The notes: a model not told the origin generated them from the letters alone. Numbered from the stretch's first letter, positions 36,909 to 45,421 are shown. The stretch is 64,000 nt of DNA from Sphingomonas sp. YR710 (GCF_900101455.1 NZ_FMZJ01000009.1:1-64000); one strand, 5' to 3'. Made by a program: numbers and translations.

Positions 36909-37104
36909 TCTGCCAATGTGATCATAGCGCGATGTGGAAGTGCGATCCAATTAGATCGCACTTCAACGGCCAAAGGCGCGACGCTATCGGGCGCCTCCGG
37001 AAACCTCGCGCGGGATCACCAAACGCTTGCGTGCCGCTCTTATGAGCGCCGAAAAATCGATATCAGACAACGATTATCTCGCGAATTTTATCGCGAGATA
37101 ATCG
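36904..37104. repeat. Series of three strong hairpins
   Basis: Three perfect inverted repeats follow one another after the C39-like gene. TATGATC/GATCATA spans 36904-36926. AAGTGCGATC/GATCGCACTT spans 36938-36963 with a 6-nt loop. CGATTATCTCGCG/CGCGAGATAATCG spans 37071-37104 with an 8-nt loop, and outside it ATCAGA and TCTGAT could extend the stem. The first overlaps the gene's stop and may be its terminator; the rest could be a structured RNA or recombination sites. Confidence 0.6.
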
Positions 37105-37303
37105 GGCGCGTCTGATCTGTCGAGATCATCGGACGCGAGACGGCAGCAAAATTCGGGGGACATCTCATTGCGCTCGCCTTCGCGCCGCTCAGGCGACCGG
37201 CTTCCTTGAACTGTTTCGCGCGACGAGCGCGCTCAACATTTCGTCGGCAGCAGTTTTCAATCGGCATAAATGAACCAGAATCTAATATTCAACGCGAAGC
37301 GGT

Positions 37304-37597
37304 TTATCGGGCTGCAACAGCGTTGGACAACGAAGTTTCTCCCCCTTCCAAATTGCCGCTTCCGTTGGGCCAAGGCGCAACAAGGTAACTTGGAAGGGGG
37401 ACCTCTGCAACTAGCAGGCGTAACATCGAACACTGGCGACATGCGCGTCTATAGCGCGACAGGGGGTTGCCCGGTCCCTGTATTAGCTCGCCTGTCCCTG
37501 GCCCTCTCTGGCCACAACGGTTATCATTTTCATGAAGCTCATCCGAAACGCCGCGTCGATCTGACCATTCGGATGCGGAGAGATGTCCATTCAACAT
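37304..37597 (-). CDS. Doubtful small ORF with strong ribosome site
   Basis: 97 codons from an ATG at 37597 preceded by AAGAGGAGAGCC, a very good Shine-Dalgarno. The protein starts MLNGHLSASEWSDRRGVSDEL and becomes low in recognisable pattern afterwards; the coding end runs across a 60-nt inverted repeat. No family recognised. It may be a real short peptide with a different end, or not coding at all. Confidence 0.25.
   Translation of the reverse strand: MLNGHLSASEWSDRRGVSDELHENDNRCGQRGPGTGELIQGPGNPLSRYRRACRQCSMLRLLVAEVPLPSYLVAPWPNGSGNLEGGETSLSNAVAAR
37341..37400. repeat. 60-nt inverted repeat
   Basis: CCCCCTTCCAA (37341-37351) and TTGGAAGGGGG (37390-37400) are perfect 11-bp arms with 38 nt between. 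It stands in a gene-poor part of the element and could be a stem-loop or a recombination or transposition end. Confidence 0.55.
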
Positions 37598-37849
37598 GGC
37601 TCTCCTCTTGTGATCGCACCTTTATTTTACCTGGCAGTGCTCGGGGCCAGGCGGTTGCTCTACCGATCCATCTCCGCTCCACGGCCCCAATCCAATTACG
37701 GCGGCGCCTTCCAAGGTCACGGGCTGGTTTGGGCGGGAAGTGCGCCCTAAATGCTTCCTGAGCTATTTCACATATATTTATACTGAAATATGATTTAGGT
37801 CAATATTTAGCGATAAATACGGACATCACATGCCGCTTTATGAGGAAAA

Positions 37850-38233
37850 TCAAATTGGACTTGCGCCTAACGTCGATTCAAATTCACGCATACTTTCAGC
37901 ATTATCGAACTCGCAAGTCACCAAAATATCCACACATGCTCGAAGGTTCGGTCTAAACCCATGAAATCGCGCTAAATTTACAACCCATTTGAGTATATCC
38001 AAAATTTCTCTCTCATCACCAACAGCCATCCACACACCATTGATCGATTCCCATTCCGGTTCCCCAGCTTTGATGCAAAGTTTTCCCGTGTCGCAGGCTT
38101 CCACATAGAGGGCCGCTCCGTGAACGATGGGCATCGTTACGAGGCTACCGCAGCGCTCCATAATCCATCTTTCTCCAATCTCGCGCCGCGAGCGATCGAA
38201 GCAATAGGTCTGATGTATCGAAGTCACATCCAC
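37850..38233 (-). CDS. Hypothetical protein
   Basis: 127 aa, no family recognised. Cysteines are frequent (TYCFDRS, ERCGS, EACDTGKLC, RACVDILVTCE) but not in a known metal pattern. The protein looks mixed alpha/beta without signal peptide or membrane segment. Its start overlaps the end of the next upstream gene (38224-38463) by 10 bp, so the two form a small leftward operon. Function unknown. Confidence 0.55.
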   Translation of the reverse strand: MDVTSIHQTYCFDRSRREIGERWIMERCGSLVTMPIVHGAALYVEACDTGKLCIKAGEPEWESINGVWMAVGDEREILDILKWVVNLARFHGFRPNLRACVDILVTCEFDNAESMREFESTLGASPI

Positions 38234-38463
38234 TCCCGTCTAAGATGATCCCGCGCGAGTTCAGTCGAGCACGCCAACAACACGACGTGGACATCCGCAT
38301 GAGAGCGATCATGTTCGTAAATTCGATAGTGCTCGCTGCCGTCAATCGTAGCGAAAAATCGCACAGCATCGACGGGGTCGATCCAAATTTTCGTCAAATA
38401 GGGGTGTGTAAAAGGAGGGGTTGGAAGCTCGGTTCGGCGCCGGGCAATTTCTCGATATGTCAT
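38224..38463 (-). CDS. Small hypothetical protein
   Basis: 79 aa, no family recognised. It contains DPVDAVRFFATIDGSEHYRIYEH and ends with STELARDHLRREWM, a plausible small alpha/beta domain. The stop overlaps the start of the 127-aa protein downstream, suggesting coupled translation and a shared role. No clear promoter is seen in the 235-bp gap before 38699. Confidence 0.5.
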   Translation of the reverse strand: MTYREIARRRTELPTPPFTHPYLTKIWIDPVDAVRFFATIDGSEHYRIYEHDRSHADVHVVLLACSTELARDHLRREWM

Positions 38464-38698
38464 AAAAACCTGCGTTAAGTGTCGTGCAGGTATTTATGCT
38501 GCGGGTCTCCAGCCAACGATCTGGCCCTGTTTGTGCCAAGTCCATGCCGACATATCGTCGTCGCGTGGCGTGTGCAGGCCGATCGTTCCGGCAGTCTGTC
38601 GGCGGGCTACGCGCTCGGCGCCGAAGAGCACGTCCACCAACAGATCGCGTGCGACCCGCATAGACAAGTCGGACGGATATGGCCTGATTTTTTGTTCT

Positions 38699-39562
38699 TC
38701 ATTGGACTGGTAGCTCGTAGCCGAGTCGCCGACGCACCCAAACTCGGACCGGGGAGGCGAGGTCGGTTGGCGCGAACTTGAATGCGAAGATCGCTCGATC
38801 GAGGCCATCCAGGAGCGAGATATGCCGCTCGCTTACGGGCTCCCGAGTTTTCAGCGCAAAGCTTCGATCCGAGGTCGTCGTGTGGACCGCATGCCGTGTC
38901 CGCCGGAGGTTGCGCTTGCCCAAGACGTGCTCGACAACCGTCGGCAGCAGAAATTCTTCGAACGGATAATTGCCGCGCCAGATGTTCTCACGCTCAAACG
39001 GGACGTGGACTTTTGCATACCACATGACCTCGAAAAACAGGTCTCTCCGTGCGAAGAAGCCTTCCGTCCTTGTCGTGTAAATCGGTGCATCCGCACCGAA
39101 ATACGAAGTCAGCACGTGAATGTCGCGGTGATCCGCAACTGCCGGATTCCAACCATTCTGCTTGGTCGCATCGACGCGCCTGGACGGTCCCATGCCGAAG
39201 TCGTGTTGCGCAATATGAACGTCGAGATTGCGGCGAAATGGCAGGTCCGAGGCTGTATGGAGATAGACATAATCGAACGCGATTCCGAGCCTAACCGCGA
39301 ATTCGACGTTCATCACGTGGATGCCCAGGATCGACGGCGTCCTGGAGAAATAGTGCCGGTCATTGAGGAGGACGTTCTCGAAGCTGCTTAGCCTGAGCGC
39401 GCCGGACTCCGCCATTGCTCCAGACTGCGCAGCATCGCGCGACACATGGACAATGTGCGTGCAGTTCCCGGCCATCGCCGCGTTATAGGCCGCGACCTGA
39501 TCGTAGATTTGCGCGGGATTTCCGTTGGTTGGAATGCTGATGAGAATTTTGTGGGTCGCCAA
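38699..39562 (-). CDS. Glycosyltransferase-like protein (GT14/core-2-like)
   Basis: About 287 aa from a TTG at 39562, which has AGGGG 7 bp upstream and directly follows the operator at 39573-39612; the longer frame to 39706 crosses that operator. KILISIPTNGNP at the start, DYVYLHTASDLPFRR in the middle and FEEFLLPTVVEHVLG later recall the core-2/I-branching (GT14) transferases, where a SDLP-type motif binds the sugar nucleotide. The match is distant. It may decorate a surface glycan, which would fit phage- or element-related cargo. It is divergent from the RHH gene. Confidence 0.5.
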   Translation of the reverse strand: MATHKILISIPTNGNPAQIYDQVAAYNAAMAGNCTHIVHVSRDAAQSGAMAESGALRLSSFENVLLNDRHYFSRTPSILGIHVMNVEFAVRLGIAFDYVYLHTASDLPFRRNLDVHIAQHDFGMGPSRRVDATKQNGWNPAVADHRDIHVLTSYFGADAPIYTTRTEGFFARRDLFFEVMWYAKVHVPFERENIWRGNYPFEEFLLPTVVEHVLGKRNLRRTRHAVHTTTSDRSFALKTREPVSERHISLLDGLDRAIFAFKFAPTDLASPVRVWVRRRLGYELPVQ

Positions 39563-39572
39563 AACCTTGCCC

Positions 39573-39612
39573 CTATAAGCGATACCGCTTATATAACCGG
39601 TATCGCTTATAG
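39573..39612. promoter_or_regulatory. Operator with perfect 15-bp arms
   Basis: CTATAAGCGATACCG (39573-39587) and CGGTATCGCTTATAG (39598-39612) are exact reverse complements with a 10-bp AT-rich spacer. The site lies between the divergent glycosyltransferase-like and RHH genes. A further copy of AGCGATACCGCTAT is found at the start of the RHH gene itself. It is very probably bound by the RHH protein. Confidence 0.75.
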
Positions 39613-39641
39613 CGTCAACGCCGTGCAATAATGAGGTCTGG

Positions 39642-39863
39642 ATGAAAGAAAGCGATACCGCTATCTCGGGTTTTGTGACGAAGCCCAAGGTCTTTGATGA
39701 AGCCATTCATTTCCGCGCAAAAAGCGGAACCAAGGCGCGTATCGATGCGCTCCGGGGCACGGTTCGACAGGGCGATTTCGTAAGGGTTTTGTTGGAGGAG
39801 GCGTTGGAGGCGCGCGAACAACGGCTCGAAACGCCACCTTGGAAATCGTCGCCAGACGCCTGA
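39642..39863 (+). CDS. Ribbon-helix-helix-like regulator
   Basis: 73 aa. The centre, AIHFRAKSGTKARIDALRGTVRQGDFVRVLLEEALEAREQ (seen as beta strand then two helices), fits the ribbon-helix-helix pattern of small antitoxins and copy or expression repressors. The first codons lie over a half-copy of the operator AGCGATACCGCT, so it likely represses itself and the divergent glycosyltransferase-like gene. No partner toxin is recognised unless that divergent gene plays this role. Confidence 0.6.
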   Translation: MKESDTAISGFVTKPKVFDEAIHFRAKSGTKARIDALRGTVRQGDFVRVLLEEALEAREQRLETPPWKSSPDA

Positions 39864-39940
39864 CGGACTCGCTTTTCGGTTCAGCCTTCAATCGCCGCCG
39901 CACCTGTCCTATTGTGCCAGAAAATGGCGACGGGGCATGA

Positions 39941-40210
39941 ATGAGCAAACTGACGCTAGCGGAACTCGAACGCCATCTTTGGGGCGCGGCGGACAACATC
40001 CTCATAAACTGGCACCTGATCTTCGCACCGAAGAAGGTGCTGGAGTATGTGGTGGCGCACGAATTCGCGCATCTCCGGCACCGGTCACATGAGCCGGAAT
40101 TCTGGAATTTTTTGACCTCACTGGCTCCGGGATACGCCGCTGCTAAGGCCTGGCTGGACAGGCACCAATCCGATTTGTCCGCAGAATTTCTCGAATGCGA
40201 TCGCGATTAA
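39941..40210 (+). pseudogene. Truncated YgjP/DUF45-like metallopeptidase
   Basis: 89 aa. INWHLIFAPKKVLEYVVAHEFAHLRHRSHEPEFW contains a His-Glu-x2-His site and the downstream His of YgjP/SprT-like (DUF45) metalloproteases, but full-length relatives are about 230 aa and the N-terminal two thirds are absent. It begins MSKLTLAELERHLWGAADNI. It lies 34 bp before the integrase gene end, so it is probably a remnant from an earlier exchange, though a short active form cannot be ruled out. Confidence 0.65.
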
Positions 40211-40243
40211 TTACAACATGATCCTGATCGCCTTGCGCGCAAG

Positions 40244-41860
40244 TTATTCCAAACCCGCACGATCGGCGTCTGGCATTTCCCAGTGGAACCTCGGAAATTT
40301 GCTCATCTCAATCGCGAGCACATCGGCCCTCCATTCTCCATAGGCCTCCCCTTCGGTCCGCGCGGCGTGACCTTGGATCACGTCACAGGCTTGCGTCGAC
40401 ATGCCTGCCCGCCGCGAGATGCTTTTAAAGAGATGTCGCCAGGCATGATTGGGCTGGATCGACGAGTCAGAAACGCCAAGCTTGCGGACCCACGCACCAA
40501 TCCGCTCGGCGACCTTTTTAGACTGCGGATTTCCGGCCGAGCCGCCCCGCCCCTTCCTCGGGTCGTAGAACAGCGGCCCCTCAGACGCCCTGGCAATCTT
40601 CAAAAAGCCCATCTCGATCAAATGATCATGGATAGGCACAATACGGGCAGCGCCAGTTTTGACGGTTCCCGCTTCAGGAGTGATTCGGATCGTCCAGACG
40701 CCATCACGTTGACTGACATCCTGCCCTCGCATTTGAGTAATCTCTCCGACGCGAGCACCGGTGTAGGCGCAAAGCCAAGGCACCCACCGCCGGGCCAACA
40801 TGTGTTGTGCTGATATGCGGCCCTGCCCAGCGGCCAACGCCGCCTGGAGGATTTTTCTCGCTTCGTCGTCGTTAAACTCTTTCGCTCGGAGGCGCGTCGC
40901 CTTTGGCACGCGGACGTTCACGCCCGCCGCCGGATTGAGCGGAATTCGGCCGTTCTCGACAGCCCATCCAAGAACGACCTTCACAGCCGCCAGGTGGATT
41001 TCACGAACCGTCCTTGCGGCCATAGGCACACCTCTTCCGCCTGGCTGCTTAAGGAGGCGATCTTTCCAAGCGATGAGATCGGCAGTGGTTATTCGGCTCG
41101 CATCGTCATGACCCAACTGCGCGATCAGCGCGCGAATCACCGGGCGCCAGCGCTTCACCGTCGACGGGGCAGGTTTCCGCTCGCCGACATAATCCGCAAA
41201 CACATCCATCAACGGGACCACCGTCTTCGTCTCGGCCTCCGGAGCCTCCTCGAAAAATTCTTCGTCTTCTCCGGTGATGGATGGATGGGTCCCATCAAAA
41301 ACGGCCAAGCTCGCCTCACAAAACATGCATCGAAGCCGATCCATAGCGGTGTGGCTGGCATCAATTAATATTCCGGCCGCCGCCAGAGCGCCAATCAGGC
41401 GGTCATCGAAGCCCTGAATTTCGGTCCACATCTCATTCGCCAGTCGGCCGCGCTCACGAGACTTTGCAGCCCGCCATGTTATCCAACGCGGCAAATCTGT
41501 CGACCGGTCGGGCTCTGGGTCTGGGTCGAGACCGTTGAAAATCAGGAGCTTCAATCGCGCCGTTTCGCCCAATTGCCATTGCTCGATCGCCCGACGGGCT
41601 TCGCTTGGCTTAATGAGGGAATTCGCGTGATCACGATGGATTGATGGCAGACTGCTCTTGTCCATGCGCGCACGGTTGATGCGGTCGAGAAATTCAGCCG
41701 CGATGGGCGCTGCCAACCGGCTCGCTGCGCTATTGGAAACGCGGGGCAATCGCTTCGTCAGCGCAGATTGCCCCAACGCCACCCGACAATCAGCAGGCAC
41801 AACAACGCGCACCTCCCAACCACCGTTACTCGACTTTCGAAGATACGGAGACATTCGCAA
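40244..41860 (-). CDS. Tyrosine recombinase/integrase (proximal, 538 aa)
   Basis: Phage-type integrase with a long N-terminal part (1 to about 215) before the core-binding segment (DVFADYVGERKPAPSTVKRW). Catalytic residues are Arg370 (YTGARVGEI), His472-x2-Arg475 (HAWRHLFKS), His498 (IQGHAA) and Tyr507 (GEAYGEW). The frame starts 86 bp from the 3' end of tRNA-Ser and is transcribed into the element. It belongs to a different subfamily from the distal integrase, although both use the same tRNA end. Confidence 0.95.
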   Translation of the reverse strand: MRMSPYLRKSSNGGWEVRVVVPADCRVALGQSALTKRLPRVSNSAASRLAAPIAAEFLDRINRARMDKSSLPSIHRDHANSLIKPSEARRAIEQWQLGETARLKLLIFNGLDPDPEPDRSTDLPRWITWRAAKSRERGRLANEMWTEIQGFDDRLIGALAAAGILIDASHTAMDRLRCMFCEASLAVFDGTHPSITGEDEEFFEEAPEAETKTVVPLMDVFADYVGERKPAPSTVKRWRPVIRALIAQLGHDDASRITTADLIAWKDRLLKQPGGRGVPMAARTVREIHLAAVKVVLGWAVENGRIPLNPAAGVNVRVPKATRLRAKEFNDDEARKILQAALAAGQGRISAQHMLARRWVPWLCAYTGARVGEITQMRGQDVSQRDGVWTIRITPEAGTVKTGAARIVPIHDHLIEMGFLKIARASEGPLFYDPRKGRGGSAGNPQSKKVAERIGAWVRKLGVSDSSIQPNHAWRHLFKSISRRAGMSTQACDVIQGHAARTEGEAYGEWRADVLAIEMSKFPRFHWEMPDADRAGLE

Positions 41861-41945
41861 TTTGTAGCACCAGTTTGTAGCACATCAACGCTGAAAACCG
41901 GCGATTTCCAAGGATTTTAGCAAACTCGTCCCCTTAGGAAGGAGT

Positions 41946-42035
<90 letters not shown>

Positions 42036-42156
42036 GCGAGGCTTGCGGCAGGCCGCGAGGGCTCAACCGGTCGATGAAGGCGCGGCATTAGCGAAAGGAA
42101 TCGCTCTTGCCAAGCGCCCGCTTGCAAGTCGCGTGGACTTCCCTACATTATCGTTT

Positions 42157-42549
42157 GTGATTGGAAAAAGCGTAGCCACGGCCACCCCTGCGGGTGCGGC
42201 CCTCCCCGGTATCAAAGCCCCGCCCATTGCCCATGCGCGTTTTGCGATCGGCGATGTCGTGCGGCATCGGCTGTTCGAATTCCGCGGCGTTATCTTCGAT
42301 GTCGATCCGGTCTTCGCCAACAGCGAGGAATGGTATGAGGCGATTCCGGAGGATATCCGCCCGGACAAGGAACAGCCCTTCTATCATCTGTTCGCCGAAA
42401 ATGCCGAGAGCAGCTACATCGCTTATGTCAGCCAGCATAATCTGGTGCGCGACGACAGCGAGGAGATGATCGATCATCCGGCGATCGATGGGCTGTTCGA
42501 TAGCTATGCCGACGGCCGCTATCGCCTGCGCCGCGAGCATCGCCACTGA
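42157..42549 (+). CDS. hspQ: HspQ/YccV hemimethylated-DNA-binding protein
   Basis: About 130 aa from a GTG at 42157; the frame is open to 42043 and the true start is uncertain, since homologues begin near ARFAIGDVVRHRLFEFRG. The core ARFAIGDVV, FDVDPVFANSEEWYEAIP and QPFYHLFAENAESSYIAYVS is diagnostic of the family. HspQ in enterobacteria is a heat-shock protein that binds hemimethylated oriC DNA and is a Lon substrate/adaptor; in alphaproteobacteria its role is less clear. It stands alone, 122 bp from the tRNA gene, marking the start of the core genome. Confidence 0.85.
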   Translation: MIGKSVATATPAGAALPGIKAPPIAHARFAIGDVVRHRLFEFRGVIFDVDPVFANSEEWYEAIPEDIRPDKEQPFYHLFAENAESSYIAYVSQHNLVRDDSEEMIDHPAIDGLFDSYADGRYRLRREHRH

Positions 42550-42645
42550 TCACCGATTCGGCCGGTGCTATCCCGATCCGGGTCCGGCGCCCTTGAAGAA
42601 CCATCCTGATTACCGCGGAACCCGGCTTTTCGGCCCTCGCGCAGG

Positions 42646-42674
42646 TTGACAATTGCACGACCAGCCTTTAGCGA
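42646..42674 (+). promoter_or_regulatory. Candidate rplU promoter
   Basis: TTGACA (42646-42651) and TAGCGA (42669-42674) are spaced 17 bp apart, about 80 bp upstream of rplU. The -35 is perfect and the -10 weak. No other promoter-like pair was noticed in this gap. Confidence 0.4.
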
Positions 42675-42752
42675 GCCGGTCTTTCCCGTGCGGGGGCTTA
42701 TGGCCGTAGCCATGGCGTTCGCGCTAACAGCTTTGAAGAAGTGATGAGGGCC

Positions 42753-43049
42753 ATGTTCGCTATCGTGCGCACGGGCGGCAAGCAGTATCGCGTTGCCGCA
42801 GGAGACAAGATCGTCGTTGAGAAAATCGACGGCGAAGCCGGATCAACCGTTGCGCTGGGCGATGTGCTCCTCGCCGGCGAGGGTTCGGAACTGAAGTCGG
42901 TCGAAGGCCTCACGGTTTCGGCGGAAATCATCGCGCAGGCGAAGGCCGATAAGGTCATCGTCTTCAAGAAGCGCCGCCGCCACAATTATCGTCGCAAGAA
43001 TGGCCACCGCCAGCAGCTGACGATTCTCAAGATCACCGCGATCGGCTGA
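42753..43049 (+). CDS. rplU: 50S ribosomal protein L21
   Basis: 98 aa from the ATG at 42753 with GATGAGGGCC upstream, giving the canonical start [30 protein letters not shown] is the basic rRNA-binding part of L21. It is part of the 50S subunit. rpmA follows 31 bp downstream, the usual rplU-rpmA operon. The normal partner obgE comes after an inserted GNAT gene, an order common in sphingomonads. Confidence 0.98.
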   Translation: MFAIVRTGGKQYRVAAGDKIVVEKIDGEAGSTVALGDVLLAGEGSELKSVEGLTVSAEIIAQAKADKVIVFKKRRRHNYRRKNGHRQQLTILKITAIG

Positions 43050-43080
43050 AGCCGCCAGAACCGCGAAAGGAAGATAGAAT

Positions 43081-43350
43081 ATGGCACATAAGAAAGCAGG
43101 CGGTTCGTCGCGCAACGGTCGTGATTCGGCCGGCCGTCGCCTTGGCGTGAAGAAGTTCGGCGGCGAGAACGTCGTCGGTGGCAACATCATCGTGCGCCAG
43201 CGCGGCACCCGCGTATATCCGGGCCGCAATGTCGGCATGGGCAAGGATCACACGCTGTTCGCGCTCAGCGACGGTCGCGTGGCCTTCCACGACGGCAAGC
43301 TCGGCCGGAAATATGTCAGCGTCGACGTGGCGGCTTTGGCCGCCGAATAA
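43081..43350 (+). CDS. rpmA: 50S ribosomal protein L27
   Basis: 89 aa, canonical [20 protein letters not shown] start and [13 protein letters not shown] core. Its N-terminus reaches the peptidyl-transferase centre. It is co-transcribed with rplU; the operon is closed by the hairpin with T5 at 43418-43446. There is no cleavable N-terminal extension of the Firmicutes type. Confidence 0.98.
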   Translation: MAHKKAGGSSRNGRDSAGRRLGVKKFGGENVVGGNIIVRQRGTRVYPGRNVGMGKDHTLFALSDGRVAFHDGKLGRKYVSVDVAALAAE

Positions 43351-43394
43351 TCGGACGAACCATATAAGGGTCGTCCATCCGGGCGACCCCGAAA

Positions 43395-43412
43395 ATCCCG
43401 CGCAAGCGGGAT
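43395..43412. repeat. REP-like hairpin
   Basis: ATCCCGC-GCAA-GCGGGAT, perfect 7-bp arms. The same family of CCCGC-loop-GCGGG hairpins recurs at 48743-48881 and 53964-53979. Confidence 0.6.
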
Positions 43413-43417
43413 GATGA

Positions 43418-43446
43418 GGGAGACGGGTCGCACCGGCTCCCTTTTT
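43418..43446 (+). terminator. Intrinsic terminator after rpmA
   Basis: GGGAG-A-CGG pairs with CCG-G-CTCCC and is followed by TTTTT. It closes the rplU-rpmA operon about 70 bp after the stop. Confidence 0.75.
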
Positions 43447-43529
43447 CTTGGTCTCCCTCATTTTTGTCGCTGGCCTGTAACCAATTGCGTTTAGACGCGT
43501 TTTGTACAGCCAGAGAGGGAGGAATCCAC

Positions 43530-44099
43530 ATGTTCGCGAGAACCGAACGGCTGCTGCTGCGGCCGGCCTGGAGAGAAGATGCGCCCGCATTGGCCGCAGC
43601 GATCAGCGATTTCGCGGTCGTCAGCAAGCTGTCGCGCGCGCCCTGGCCTTATGATCTGTCCGACGCGGAGGATTTCCTCTCGCGCGAACAGGGTCGGCTG
43701 CCCAACGCGCTGATTTTCGCGCGCACGCGCGGCGCCCCCCGCCTGGTCGGCGCGATCGGACTGGATGAAGCCGCCGATGGCGTCGAACTCGGCTACTGGA
43801 TCGCACGGCCCTATTGGGGCCTGGGATTCGCCACCGAAGCCGGCCGGGCAATCATCGCGATGGCCGATAACAGCCTGCGCCTGCCGCACCTGATCGCAGG
43901 GCACTTCGCCGACAATCCCGCATCTGGGCATGTCCTGCGCAAGCTGGGCTTCGTGCCGACCGGCAATGTTACGATGCGCCCATGCCGCGCGCGCAGCAGC
44001 GTCGAGCCTTGCGTCGCATATCGGCGCGAGGCAGGCGCGCAGGGCGCCGAATCGCCGATCGAATCGCTTTATGATCAGGAAGGCGCGATGGCCGCCTAA
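43530..44099 (+). CDS. GNAT-family N-acetyltransferase
   Basis: 189 aa from the ATG at 43530 with GAGGGAGGA upstream. It begins ARTERLLLRPAWREDAPALAAAI and has ELGYWIARPYWGLGFATEAGRAI, the acetyl-CoA pyrophosphate loop of the RimJ/RimL-type subgroup, then HVLRKLGFVPTG. Such enzymes acetylate protein N-termini or small amines; the target is not known. It lies between rpmA and obgE on the same strand, with its own promoter region after the terminator. Confidence 0.9.
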   Translation: MFARTERLLLRPAWREDAPALAAAISDFAVVSKLSRAPWPYDLSDAEDFLSREQGRLPNALIFARTRGAPRLVGAIGLDEAADGVELGYWIARPYWGLGFATEAGRAIIAMADNSLRLPHLIAGHFADNPASGHVLRKLGFVPTGNVTMRPCRARSSVEPCVAYRREAGAQGAESPIESLYDQEGAMAA

Positions 44100-44230
44100 G
44101 CGCCGAGCCTTCCCTCTCCCCATCCCGGGAAGAGGGACCAAGGCACGATTCACGTCTGCCTGGCATGTCGGATGACCACATCAGGCGCGCCAAGGGTTCA
44201 ATTCATCCGCGATTCGTATAAAGCGCGGCC

Positions 44231-45271
44231 ATGCATTTTCTCGATCAAGCCAAGATTTTCATCCGCTCCGGTACGGGCGGCCCCGGAGCCGTCAGCTTCC
44301 GGCGCGAAAAGTTCATCGAATATGGTGGCCCCGACGGCGGCAATGGCGGCAAGGGCGGGGACATCATCTTCGAAGTCGTGCCCGGCCTGAACACGCTCAT
44401 CGATTTTCGCTACACCCAGCATTTTCGCGCACCCCGCGGCAAAGGCGGGGCCGGATCGAATCGCACGGGTGCCGGCGGTGACGATCTCGTCATCCGCGTC
44501 CCCGTCGGTACGCAGATCCTGTCCGAGGACAAGGAGGAGGTGCTTGCCGACTTCGTGACCCCCGGCGAGCGGCGCGTGTTCCTGCGCGGCGGCGATGGCG
44601 GCCGCGGCAATGCCACCTACAAAACCTCTACCAACCGCGCCCCCCGCCAGCATGGCAGCGGTTGGCCCAGCGAGGAAATGTGGGTCTGGCTGCGGCTGAA
44701 ATTGCTCGCCGATTGCGGGCTGGTGGGGCTCCCCAATGCCGGCAAGTCGACCTTCATCAACGCCGTTTCCAATGCCAAGGCGAAGGTCGCCGATTATCCG
44801 TTCACCACGATCCGCCCGCAATTGGGCGTCGCCGCGCATAAGGGCCGCGAATTCGTGGTCGCCGATATTCCCGGGCTGATCGAGGGCGCGGCCGACGGCG
44901 CCGGCATCGGCGATCGCTTCCTCGGCCATATCGAACGCTGCCGCGTGCTGCTCCACCTGGTGGATGCGACTGGCGACGATCCGGTCGACGCCTTTCATAT
45001 CGTGTGCGGCGAACTCGACGCTTATGGCGCCGGCCTAGCCGACAAGCCGCAGATCATCGCGCTCAACAAAGTCGATGCGCTCGATGCCAAGGCGGTCGAG
45101 AAATTGCGCAAGAAGATCGCCAAGGTCAGCGGCGCGGAAGTGATGTTGTTGTCCGGCGCTACCGGCGCCGGGCTGGAGCCGGTGCTCGACCGGATCATCG
45201 AGGCGCTGGGGCCGACGGCCGCGTCGGTTGCCGCCGCGGCCCCCGACGCGGAGCCGTGGTCGCCAATCTGA
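44231..45271 (+). CDS. obgE: GTPase Obg/CgtA
   Basis: 346 aa. The glycine-rich Obg domain (1-159; GGPDGGNGGKGGD, GRGNATYKTSTNRAPRQ) is followed by the G domain: GLPNAGKS at 166-173, DYPFTTIRPQLG switch, DIPG at 212-215, NKVD at 279-282 and the SGAT loop near 308. Obg is an essential 50S-assembly and stress GTPase. The C-terminus is short and acidic. Position after rplU-rpmA is conserved in bacteria. Confidence 0.98.
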   Translation: MHFLDQAKIFIRSGTGGPGAVSFRREKFIEYGGPDGGNGGKGGDIIFEVVPGLNTLIDFRYTQHFRAPRGKGGAGSNRTGAGGDDLVIRVPVGTQILSEDKEEVLADFVTPGERRVFLRGGDGGRGNATYKTSTNRAPRQHGSGWPSEEMWVWLRLKLLADCGLVGLPNAGKSTFINAVSNAKAKVADYPFTTIRPQLGVAAHKGREFVVADIPGLIEGAADGAGIGDRFLGHIERCRVLLHLVDATGDDPVDAFHIVCGELDAYGAGLADKPQIIALNKVDALDAKAVEKLRKKIAKVSGAEVMLLSGATGAGLEPVLDRIIEALGPTAASVAAAAPDAEPWSPI

Positions 45272-45277
45272 GGCCCA

Positions 45278-45412
45278 AATTCCTCCCCGGAACGGGGAGG
45301 GGGACCACTCGAAGAGCGGTGGAGGGGCCTGCACAACATTCGAAGCGTCCGCCGCCGCCCCTCCACCATGCTGCGCATGGTCCCCCTCCCCGAGCAGGCT
45401 CGGGGAGGAATT
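45278..45412. repeat. 135-bp inverted intergenic repeat
   Basis: AATTCCTCCCCG (45278-45289) and CGGGGAGGAATT (45401-45412) are perfect outer arms; the inner GGGGGACC and GGTCCCCC also pair, and CGGTGGAGGGG pairs with CCCCTCCACC. It lies between convergent obgE and the 2OG oxygenase and can fold as a long rod, so it likely ends both transcripts. Such repeats are common in sphingomonad genomes. Confidence 0.7.
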
Positions 45413-45421
45413 ACGAACCTT

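Larger units (their letters stand above)
36909..37849. other. Long gap with structure but no firm gene
   Basis: About 940 bp. It contains the hairpins listed for 36904-37104 and a 60-nt inverted repeat at 37341-37400. On the plus strand a 163-codon frame and on the minus strand a 97-codon frame (37304-37597, with a good AGAGGAGAG before its ATG) are open, but neither looks like a folded protein. Near 37640-37670 a piece resembles a tRNA D-arm on the minus strand without a complete cloverleaf. Confidence 0.45.

Noticed and set aside
37621-37690. tRNA-like piece on the minus strand
   Set aside because: GGTAGAGCAACC resembles a D arm and GCCTGG...CCAGG can pair, but there is no T arm with TTCGAAT and no 7-bp acceptor stem, so a tRNA gene is not supported.
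42043-42156. Longer start for hspQ
   Set aside because: The frame is open to a TTG near the tRNA, but homologues start close to ARFAIGDVV and the added residues look random.
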